Below the pieces are notes generated by a model. The model was not told the origin of the DNA, did not search any database, and saw only the letters and a program-made list of their open reading frames with translations. The translations under genes and the position numbers were made by a program. DNA of 64,000 nt from Pogonophryne albipinna (lineage: Eukaryota; Chordata; Actinopteri; Perciformes; Artedidraconidae), in assembly GCA_028583405.1 (NCBI GenBank), contig CM053261.1, forward strand, positions 12,270,459 to 12,334,458, read 5' to 3'. Positions within the stretch are counted from its first letter, which is position 1. Every line of letters starts with the position of its first letter. Shown piece by piece: positions 36,401 through 48,400 of this stretch.

Positions 36401-39400
36401 TCTAAGTTGTGAAGTCTAAATGTAGTTAAAAAAACGGATGTTATCATTTCCAAAGTTCAAAAAAACGTTTACCTAACTAAATAAGCTGATTCAATCCATT
36501 TACCTTTATTAAACAACAATTATACTGAGGTCAAAATACATGCAGGTGTAGCGTTAGAGCAGTGTTTCTCAAACTTTTTCATACCAAGGACCACTTAACC
36601 AATAAAAAAAACAATCGCGGACCACCTCTCCTCCACAAATATCCAAAAGCACATCGTTTTTCTAGAACGGATTACAAATTGCCTGAAAATGGTACAAACA
36701 AGTGGCAACATGTGTGATGAAGGTGTTGCGCGGGGCTATATCATGCAATCGAAAGTGAAACTTAAGTTCGCTCCATTGCGGAGATATTCCCGGGAGAGTG
36801 CGGAAAACTCAAATTTAATTAGTTTATTTCAAATGTGAAATGTTACCAATATACTCACGGACCACTAGGGGGCGCTCACGGACCACCAGTGGTCCGCGGA
36901 CCACACTTTGAGAAGCACTGCGTTAGAGTTATGAATGCATGAACATGTGTATGCTCATTCGTTGTTGAAATAATTGTGTATATTACGCTTGTTGTTATGT
37001 AGGTTACCCATCTAATATTGGCGCACCAAATATCCTGGGTTTGAAGAAATATGACCCGAAGTGCGTTTATCCACACAGTGTTAGGAAAATGTATTAGTTT
37101 TGAATGTGGCTCGGCATAAAGAAAGAAAGAAATGTCCGTACCCTCTCGCTGCTTCTAACAGTGAGCCTCAGTGTTGATGTGAATCACCAGCGGCTGGAGA
37201 TGATGCAGTGTGTGCACAGAGCCAGCTCACTGTGCCGTTATACTCCGGTGAGACCGAGTTCATGGTCTTTATTGTATTTCCTGTGGGTTATATAAGAGAT
37301 GCAGGGGCTCACTTGTCTCAGGGTAGCCAGTGTTCACTAATTTGAAGACTCAACATTACAAGATCCAAAGCCTGGGAGAGAAACCGCCTTAATATCATTT
37401 ATTTTTATCCTGCTAGCCCATGGCCTTAACTGCTCTATTTGTCATGCATCAGTCACTAATGCAGTGATTACCAGGCAGATGCATACAGCGGTTAGATACA
37501 GTATGCGTGCATGTATGTTGAGCACATACATTACCTTACGTCAGCATGTTGTGTTGCCATTATCTTCCTCTCTTTTACCTCAAAACAACACATTACCATC
37601 CTTATCCAATGTGTGCAGTACAACCTTTTTCTGATAAAATCCCCACAAATCAGAAAGGGAAAGAGGAGCTTTCAGGCAGCTGTTAATGCATGCAGATACT
37701 CCATGCACATCTCCAGAAAGTTCAAATAACAACAAGGAAAGTGCTCTTTAACTTGAAGCTGTAACGGATAGACTTTTTTTTTTTACAAATCTTTTTATTG
37801 CAAACAAGTCATAATCCAGCAAATGACAAGAAGTAAGAACAGTAATAATCAATACAAAACGGTACAGAGGTTACAATTAGTGAATGAAGACAATGGGGAT
37901 AATTACAAAGGACCTCCTTGAAGACTTCTTTTTTTTTTTAAACTGGAGATGCTCAATAGCCTATGGAATCTGATCAAATTCTACTCCTTGTGAATTTTCC
38001 TGCAGAAGCTAGCTCTATAGCACAGAGAGAAAGCATGAATGAACACTGATCTGTGCTGGCAGCAAGTCTATCTTCAAACCACAGAAAATACAAACCAAGC
38101 ACTTATTTCCCAGTCATGAGAACATGCAGATACAGCTTAAAAAGAGTCAGCTACATTTCGATAAACAGTCTTCCGCTCCCAAGCCTCCCAGTGAGCTGAT
38201 AAAGCAACAAGTCCTACAATATGTATTATTGAACAAATGGGTTCATTAAAAAATAAAACCTTGGCTTTCAGAGGACTGTTACATCATCCTGTATTCACAT
38301 AGTGGCAATGCTTCCATCTCCATCTGGTGAAGGTGTTAAAATCATGTTCTCATAAATAGTGTGCATACATGATTAGAGATGTATTTTCTAGGGATGTAAC
38401 GATACCAAAAACTCACGGTACGATAATATCGCGATAACAAGTCCACGGTACGGTATTTTTTTTTTTTTTACTCAGAAAACGTTTCTTTATTAAATAATAA
38501 ATCTGATTTGTACAGTATTTTAGTAGGATAGCAGTATTGTCAAAAACAAAGTGACAGTAACAGACTGGAACAAGAAAACCAGTGTTTTTGTACCTATAGT
38601 ACTACCAAACAAAGTAGGCATTTTCTTTGTGCCACTGCATCTCACAAATAAACAAGGACATTTAATAATCAGACCCTGCAATAAAATAAATCAAGTTTCA
38701 CTTTAGTTTTTCAAGTAACTCAACTCAAACTCACTAGTCACTCACTCGGCATCATCAGACAGGTTTTTAGGAATATGAGCATGTCCACATTTCCAGGTAT
38801 TTATAAGCTGGGATGTTTGGGCATTTACAATATCCCCCGCTCTGGCAAAAACTCTCTTGCTCGGTACTGATGTTGCTGGGACAGCAGTGGTCGCGTTAAC
38901 CGAATATTTTTTTTAACAATGACGGAAAAATCTGAAAGCAGTCTGTAATTTTTGACAGATTAGAACAAACTCGGAACAGCGCCAACGTTTCCCCGCAGCG
39001 AGGCTCTGGTGTTATGCCGTGTTATGCATGCCCTCCAAAAGGAAATGATATAGTTTCCAAACCGTACTTTGCCGTACAGATCAATACATGTCTGGGAGGT
39101 TTTGCTTTACGCTGTGCGCGCTCCCGCGAGGTGCATCATGCACACACGGCATAACACCCTAACCCTCAAATTTAAATACCACGCTCTTGAATAAAGATAG
39201 GGAATAACCCCCATATAAATACGATGTCCTTTTGTGTTCTGTTGTTTTATGTTCATGTTGTAACCTACTTGCTGCCATGTTGGACAGGTCTCTCTTGAAA
39301 AAGAGATCAATGATCTCAATGGGACCATCTGGTTAAATAAAGGTTTAAAACAAAAAAAAGTGTTTTAAAAAAATATTATTATTTTTTAAACTTTTTTTTT

Positions 39401-42400
39401 TTATCGCGGTAGATTTTGTCAGTCTCACGACGGTATTGGGACGTTTATTTACCGCGATATTCGGTATATCGTTACATCCCTAGTATTTTCACATAATTTA
39501 ATATCCTGCAATGCACTTTAACGGTACGCCCACACGGCTCCGTCGCGTGCTTCAACGGAGACGCTTGCCATTCACTTTGAATGGGGTGACGTCAAGCTTT
39601 GCCGAACTGCATTGTGGTTCCGTCGCTTTGCCTCAGTTGCTCGCTTCGAAAGTTGAGAAAAATTAAACTTTTCAAGCGTCGACGGAAGCGCTAGCCAATC
39701 AAATCATATGCCAGTACAAGCGCTAGCCAATCAAACCGTGTGCTTGTGTGTCCGGGGCGGGAGATGAATGTGATTGGTTGTTGGTCGCGCACCAGACAAG
39801 CCCACACAATGCAGTTTGGCAAAGCTTGACGTCACCCCATTCAAAGTGAATGGGAAGCGTCTCCGTTGAAGCATGCAACGGAACCGTGTGGACGTACCGT
39901 AAATGGGATTGACCATCATCTTTGAAAGTTTGTGTTACCTAGTATATTATTCTGAATGCATTAATTATTAACATCACATTTGGGATAAATCCACTCTAAT
40001 GTTATCCATCAATTTGACACGTATTCTGACTCGAAGGGATTGAGTATGATGATGATGCATTCAGTCCCAGGAGCCTGAGACTCATCTGTAATGCGTCTCA
40101 ATCCACTTAGCATTAACCCATATGAGCTGGCTGTGTTAGACAGCTAGGCAGAGCAAGGTCTGCATTAATGTCAGCCTTAAAGGATAGGATTACTTTAAAC
40201 TGACCTTTTTTACAAGTCATTCATAGCCAATATGTCTTTATGTCATGCAAGTGAGATTAATTCTCTTTCAAAGTCATGTTTTTTAACCTTGTCCCAGTGA
40301 CTTCCTTTGAGCAAATGAAGTGACCAGGATGTTGTGCAATGTTTATTCTGACCTTTGTTACAGTAGACATGTTGCATCTGGTGTAATGGGAGATTCCTTT
40401 TTTTTGAAAATATGATATATTTTTTAAAGTCTGAACTATCATCCTGCTGGGTTGTATTGCATTTGAATATTTAATTTCTGAAATGAAGCTATAAGTAGGG
40501 CTGCACTCAGATTGGGAAATAATGAGAATTATTTGAATTCCATCTGGTTGTAAATCAATCCTTTCCCCTTCCAATTTTGCATTGCATTTCCAAGCCAAAT
40601 GCCACATTCATTTTTCTTCCTTTACAGACTTTTATTATCTTTATCTGTTGCTCTGTGGGACCATCAGCGTGTGGTCTGTGTGTGGTCTATCACCTGGGCT
40701 GGTGGGTACACAGATGAAACAATAGTCACTTGAAATAGCTCTGAGCTTTTTTTCTAAGTAAAAATAGAGTTGCCAATATTTGTTGTCTGTTCAGTGGGTG
40801 GTCCAGCTTTATTGAAGGTAAACAGAAACCACCTGTAACCCAGAGCAGATGGCATCATGGACCCTCTACTGGGGAATCACTGAGCACTGTCACATGCCAG
40901 AGAATTGTTGACAGTATAAATATGAAATATCCTTATAGACAACATAATAAGCAGCACACACAGGATGATGCTGTGTCCCCTAACAAAACAACACATTGAT
41001 ATACAGGAGAGTCACTCTTACTGTTTTATTTGTTGCAGGTCCGCGGCTAGCTCTGGCAAGATTATTGTCAGGTAAGCACGCAGTTTATCTCTTAGTGTAG
41101 TGGCTGTCTGTTTTGGTTTGAATATATCAGCAGTTTGAACTAATACTGACACATCTTTAATAGTTTCCTAATAAATAGATAATGTTTTATAAGAAGCCAA
41201 TATCATTTACCTTCATAAGAACAGTATTAGAGTGAGTTGAACTTTCTCACTGTGATCAGTAAACTTGTGTGACCCTTCTAGAGTTTGTTTATAGACTCTC
41301 GTTGTTCTTTCATCATACGAGGAAGGCAGGGCCACTCTTAATTGCACATGATGGCGTGGAGACCCACTTAGCACAGACTGTCCTGCTGAAGGGTATTGAC
41401 AAACAAAGAGACTTTAAGAGTGTCTCTGCTGCCACTGTTATTCCAAGAAATGCCTACAAAAGTTGTATTATTTTTCTTTTCAATACAAGACAACACATTT
41501 CTATGTTTCTCTAGACTTATATAAACATATCAGTTGCCAGTGGCATTGGATTTTCTTTTCTGAGTACTACCAATTATCTTTTATGTCTCAGTATTGAGTC
41601 GGTGAGTGGGCTAACATGCTGACAATTGAGTATTTATACTGTCGATAGTGCAGTGATATTGCTGGTTTAATTTGACAGGGATTTTCTCAGTTTGCACCCA
41701 GTCGCTAACAGCAATAACATTGAAAATCTGTTTATATTTCCTGAAATTCTCACCTCATCACCATCTAAGATCTCTCATTTATCAGCATGACCTCATTCAT
41801 TCCTCTTCTAACATGAAATGGTTGTCTCTTGTTTGGAAGAGTCACAGTCACGTGCAGTTTTTGACCACTGGATCTCTCTCTTGTGTTTTAGAGCAGCGCT
41901 GCAGCCCTGGGCAGTTCGCCTGCCGCAGTGGGAAGATGCAATGTATCCCAATGTCCTGGCAGTGTGACGGCTGGACAGCATGTGAGGACAAGAGCGACGA
42001 GATGGACTGTCCCCGTGAGTATAGCTCACTTATGCCCTTTTACACCCGCCCTGTTACACAACACCCATAACATGATTGATTTCTGGAAAGAATAGCAACA
42101 CCCGGGACCTTTTCACACTCGAGCGATTGGATCACAGCCGGACGGCTCTAAACACAGATTTGAAAGCATCCACAAGGTTTAAGTGACGCACTGGGATCTA
42201 ATGGAGCGACATCTAGAGATTGTTTAGTGGTGCATGTGGACCACGTGTGAAAATAAGTGGCCTATGGTGTGAGCGCAAAATGCATCACTGTCCCGAAGGC
42301 TGTTCAAGGTTCAAATCAAAGGTTTTATTGTTATATCCACAACAGCTACAGCATAGTTGTTGGTAATGCAAATCCCCAGGCTCCTCAGCCATTTGACTTA

Positions 42401-45400
42401 CAGTGTACTTAAAGGTCCCCTATTATACTGTTTTTCATCAATATATTATAGGTCTCAGATATATACAAAACATGTCTCTGAAGTGTTTGGCTCGAAATAC
42501 CATGCAGATCACCCATTGTAGCATCCCATAATCCCCTCTGTTTCAGCCCTGTTTCAAAAGTGCTGATTCTCTGTCTGTTACTTTAGATGAAAATAAGGGG
42601 CCACTCCCCACGCCCCTCTGAGAGATATTTGGTTAAAAAGAACACAATGGTGCTCTAGGAGGAGATTCAGACCCCGTTTACACGAGGACGAAACGGGTTG
42701 TATCCGCATAGTTTCTCTTGCGTATCCCCTTTCGTTTACACGAGGCCGTAACAAAACGATAGAAACGGACCCCGCAAACAATAACGGGTCCCAAGATGGA
42801 TAGATCTGCAAACGGATCCGTCTGTACGCCTCTATACGATCATTTTCTGATAACGATGAGATAGCCCCGCCTCCCTCTCCCCAGTCTCCTGCTCAGAGAT
42901 CAGCTGCTAGGCTGTCAGAAGAGGGGGAGGAATAGAGAGGCTCCGTTTATTATTCTTATATTATTATACAGAGTTGTTATCAATTTGTTTTAAAGCTCAA
43001 TAAATAACAAAGAAGACCTCTGACCGGCACTTTTCTAATTTTGTACAGAAGATTTAAACTTTAACGGACATGTTGACTGGTGGAAAACATTTTTTAACGG
43101 AAACTCTGCCGCACGGTTCCCTCGTCCCTTGGAAGAGGCAGAGAGGTGGGTGTTTTTCATCTGCTGGTGGACTACCGGAGAGATTTACAGCAGGAGCACA
43201 CGCCGTCCACCGTGGAGAATAAACAGAAGGGCAACCATGGCAACCATGCTCTGGGGTCTTCTTCGCTGCTTTTGGTGTATTTTGTGGCGGCAGCAGCGCC
43301 ACTTACAGGCCTGGCATATGTACTACAGCGTTTCCAACGGTCTCGTGTGAACGGACACGTTAATGAATCGAATGCGTGTGAACCTGTGAACGGAAGACTT
43401 TTTTGAAAACGCATAGGGTGCGCAAACGTTCCCGTGTAAATGGGGTCTCAGGTGATAAGGAGGGGGGGGGGGCGGGGTTACCTTGATTGGTGATTGGCTA
43501 ATGGTTACACAAGCCAAACAATCGTTATGACATGATAAAGTGACCAAAATCTGATCAGCTCATTTTCAGACAGGTTTTTATATAAATGGATCAGGACAAA
43601 AAGTGAGCGAATCTTTTTTCCTGAAACTTTCAGAATCTCTTTTCACACAGGGGACACATGTTGATGTATAAAAGACACGAACAAGTGGATTTTGCATAAT
43701 ATGTGACCTTTAAGATATAAAATAAACAAAGAAAAAAATAGGGCAATAAAATGGTGCAAGTAAAATGCAGGAGGAAGAAGAAAACTATATACATTTTAAA
43801 TAGAATTTGAAATACTGTAGAGTAAAATAAAATACTCTAATAAGCAGCAATTGTAAAAGTTTCCACAAAAAAAACAAGATCAATCCATCTTATCTTTAAC
43901 TAAAGCGCTCAGAAGTGGTTTTAGGCCTGCAGGTACTAAAAAGTCCTCCATATCCAACACAGGGATTGCCAATTGGGGACTATCAGCTCATTGACGGTGT
44001 CAGATGGCAGGGGGGGGGGGGGGGGGCAGAGTTAAACTTTGAGTGGCTGCACATGTGTCTCTGTTGTTGTTTACCGCTGCTTGATCTCCTCAATACCACA
44101 CGGATGTTGCAGGGCTAAGCCTTTGACCAAAATCCTATTGTTTTCCGCTCTTAAATCCGGAGAGACCTTATCCCCAGATCTCTGACCGCATAATAGGAAT
44201 TATTGAAAGGATTGAGTTCAGCGTGTGACCTCCATACAGCGCAGCCGTGATGGAGCGAGCTCTTGAGTCAACGCTGCAGCCTGCCAACATCACTGCTAAT
44301 GGCTAACAGTGGATCCTATTCATTCTTCAGGGAAAACACATTTGTAGAACAGGCCGTTAAAGCAGCAATTGTTTTCTCTGTTTATTTAACCACAAAAGGT
44401 ACTAAACACAAAAGCAGTTTATTCTGCATGTTCAAAAGCAGAAAATGCTGATTATTAGCATTATTGAAACGCTGATGATTGTAAAAGCTGAACATGATGT
44501 ACTATCCATTTCAGATGTGCTCAGTGTTCTTTCATAGAGGAAGGCAAGAATAGGCCAAACAATGCTCACACATGCCTCGGCGAGGGCTCATTGTCTACTG
44601 AATCAACAGCATGCATGGAAATCAATGTTCTTCTTTGGGATTAGCTCTTTGTTGAATAACATGGAGAGGTGGAACAATCCCTCGCACTAATTCCAGCGGG
44701 ACAAATACCAGCAGAAACTGTTCAACCTTATAACTTTACTGCCAGTTAAAGAGGGAAAGGTGTTGTATAAGTATCTGGTTGGCAAGAAGCACATTGCACA
44801 CAATAGAAAGGTAAGCAAGGTTGCACACCAAAGAACAGTTGCATTCATATTATTGTTAAATCATTTAGAAACTAAAACAGAATTTTATGTCAAATAAGTG
44901 TAACCAAAAAATGCTTTAAATGATTGCTAGTTAGTTTGTTCAAAACATTTTTGTTGTTGATTTTTGTAAGACTTTACTTAACACATTTGATGGCATAAAA
45001 CATCAAACTAGTAACAATAATTAGATATTCGTCCTTATATTTACATCAATTAAACCCCAGTCTTGAATTTCCTGTATGCAGACAATGCTGCGATTGTAAA
45101 TTTGAATCACTGTAAACTCCAGAAGATACATATAAGAGGATAACTTATGCACTGCTTTAATGTTGATGTTTTTTTTAACAAAGTAAGACTTTGGTTCGGC
45201 TTTTATCTTCCTCAAATATGTCAACTTCCTTCTTATTTTCTGAGTTGAAGATGGATAATAAGATACAAACTTCTTGTTTCTTCATCCCTGTCTTAAGTAA
45301 TGAACCTCAACACAGGAAGAAATGTTCATCTGAGTCACATAAATAAATAATAAGTGAGAGAAAGAGAAGTGTTCCCAGGGCGATATCAACATTAGTCGGT

Positions 45401-48400
45401 GGAGATTATTCAATATGTAAAGCTTAGAGCCGAGTTATTATTATTTTTAACAAAAGGGCCTTTGCACGCAGAACATGGATTTATCACGCAGAGCTGGAGC
45501 AGAAGCTTTATTTATTAATGAGGATATCAGACAAATAAAACGCCTGGTTTATTACATCAGGCTTTTAACAGATTGCACAACATTAGCCAATATGTGCAAT
45601 GAAAACAAACAATTATTTTAAACAGATATACAGGTAGGGAAAAACATGTCCACCCTGTTTGACCATGAGTCATTGTTTGTAACATCTGCTGCACACATTC
45701 AGCTCCTTGAACCTCAAGGCCTTTTCACTATTGTATCCACACAGTTGGAGGTACAGGACATTTGTAAAGCTCTGTTCTTGGTCCCCTCCTCTTCTCCTTG
45801 TACACAAACTCACTCGAATCAGTCATTAGCCCGCATGGTTTTTCATACCACTGCTTACGCTGACGACACCCAATTAATTCTGTCCTTTCCCCGCTCAGAG
45901 ACCCAGGTCGTCGCACGCATCTCTGCTTGTCTAGCTGACATCTCTTCAGTGGATGTCTGCTCATCACCTCAAGCTCAACCTTGACAAGACTGAACTGCTT
46001 TTCCTTCCGGGAAAAGATTGCCCCACTCTTGACCTGACAATCAACATCGGCACCTCTGTTGTTTCCCCGACTCAGACTGCAAGGAATCTGGGTGTGATCC
46101 TAGATAACAACCTGTCCTTCACTGCAAACATCGCTGCTACAACCCGCTGCTGCAGATACACGCTTTACAACATCAGGAGGATACGTCCCCAGCTGACCCA
46201 GAAAGTGACGCAGGTTCTGGTCCAGGCTCTCGTCATCTCACGCCTAGACTACTGCAACTCCCTCCTGGCTGGTCTACCTGCATGTGACATCCGACCTCTG
46301 CAGCTCATCCAGAATGCAGCGCCTCGTCTGGTCTTCAACCTTCCTAAATTCTCACACACCACGCCGCTCCTCCGCTCCCTCCACTGGCTTCCGGTAACTG
46401 CTAGAATCCACTTCAAAACAATGGTACTTGCATACCATGCTGCGAATGGATCTGGCCCTTCCTACATACAGGACATGGTGAAACCGTACACCCCAGCACG
46501 TGCACTCCGCTCTGCATCAGCCAAACAGCTCGCTGCACCCGCACTGCGAGGGGGACCCAAGTTCCCATCAGCAAAAACACGTGGGTTTGCTATCCTGGCT
46601 CCAAAATGGTGGAATGAGCTCCCCATTGACATCAGGACAGCAGATAGCTTACACACCTTCCGGCGCAGACTGAAAACTCATCTCTTTCGACTCCACTTCA
46701 AGCAATAGAACTTAACAAAGCACTTATATACTAATATAGGACTGGCTTACCTAAAGCCAGTTGAGTAGCACTTGAAATGTTTGCTCTATGAAACCTGATG
46801 TACTTATATGATTCTGTTTTCTTCAAGTTTGTATTTTGTTGGTCGAACGCACTTATTGTAAGTCGCTTTGGATAAAAGCGTCAGCTAAATGTAATGTAAT
46901 GTAAAGCGATTACACATAGTTGACCATGATAATTTGTTTTGCAGCTATAAAGGGGGAGAGGTTTCGCTTTGGCAAAGGAGATGACCAGGAAGACGTCATC
47001 GGTGTGGCTCAGCCTGTGCGCTTCAACAGTAAGCATTTCTCTTCACGCCCCCCCCATGAATTGTATTTAATAATAAAGTTGTTGAACCTGCATTATGTGT
47101 ACACACCGCTTTTCTCGACCACAATGCTAACGTTTCTCGTCCCTCCACAGAGAAGTGCCCCAGTGGGTGGCACCACTACGAGAAGACGGCCAGCTGTTAC
47201 AAAGTGTACCCGAGGAACGAGAACTACTGGCAGGCGGTGGACACCTGTCAGAAAGTCAACGGCTCGCTGGCCACCTTCGTCACCGACGAGGAGCTGCAGT
47301 TCATCCTGAAGATCGAGGTGGACTTTGACGACAAAGTCTGTGAGCGCAGAGACCAGTGCAAGTGAGTGTTTCACTTTTTACTAAGCCTTCAAATGAAAGG
47401 TGTTCTAAGAGCTTCTCTTGACTACATTACTGTTTAATCAGAATTGTGTACGTTTCTACAGTCAATTACCTGTGAATCACTTTAATATAGTTACGTTTCT
47501 GAACAAAGACAAACACTTACAGCTTGGTCCAAACCCTGCACGCTCCTCTTTTTGATCCTTTCACCTGGACTGTATTATTTACTCAGGAAATAGTTAAAAA
47601 TACAGAAAATTGAGCTTTACAAACTCAACTTTACAAACTCACGTCTCAAAAACCACATCAAAACTTCTTCAAATATCTTCTTTTCTAACTTATTAAACGT
47701 TTTTTTGTTCCCTTGTTGACCTATTTAGTTTTAATGTAATAAAGTATGGTTATATACAGTCGTATGTGTCATTGTGTTCCAGCAGAGGTGGAGCTTTGGT
47801 TGCAGGCCATCTAGTGGCCAATAGTGGCAGTTTTAAGTGTTCAATTCTAGCTCATGCCCAAACCCTGAAATATACCATTTGATACAGTTAAGAAAAACAT
47901 TGTGGTCAATAACTTTTTCTTTTCTTTGTTGAAGGTTTTGGGTGGGCTACCAGTATGTGATCACCAATCGGAACAACTCCCTGGAGGGACGCTGGGAGGT
48001 CGCATACAAAGGTACAACGCTTAACCTGCTCTACAAAGCAACTTCTGTAACTGAAACGTTATCTTTTTATTTTAAAATGATTCTTTTCTCCTCAACAGGG
48101 TCAATGCAGGTGTTTTTACCACCTGACGATCTGACCTATTTTGGGGAGGCGTCTCCCACCCAGGAAAACGTCTTCTGTGCTCAGCTGCAGCGTGTTCAGA
48201 TCAAAAGCATGAACGAGCGAGGCCTGCACAGCTGGCACGCTGAGAACTGCTACAAGAAGTTCCCCTTCCTCTGCAAGAGAAGTACGGGCTCATTTGTCTT
48301 GTTTACAGTTGTAGTATGTATATGTTGGACGTTGTTTTGACGTTATATGTTCCCATCAGGGCAAACGTGCGTGGATATAAAAGACAACGTGGTGAACGAG

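Larger units (their letters stand above)
38389..39482. mobile_element. 1.09-kb hAT element with transposase relic, dgcr2 intron 1
   Basis: Terminal inverted repeats TAGGGATGTAACGATACC and (inverted right end) TAGGGATGTAACGATATACC. The 8-bp target duplication GTATTTTC is perfect (38381-38388 and 39483-39490). The interior carries a minus-strand fragment of hAT transposase and a later-inserted LINE 3' tail, both listed separately. Non-autonomous now. Confidence 0.93.

Noticed and set aside
43129..43414. Overlapping frames around 43.1-43.4 kb
   Set aside because: Internal to the nested inverted-repeat element, on both strands, with no transposase motifs.
43990..44030. Poly-G tract as a meaningful signal (also near 320, 43459, 53417 and 60039)
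   Set aside because: Homopolymer runs; lengths are unreliable in assemblies and no associated motif was seen.
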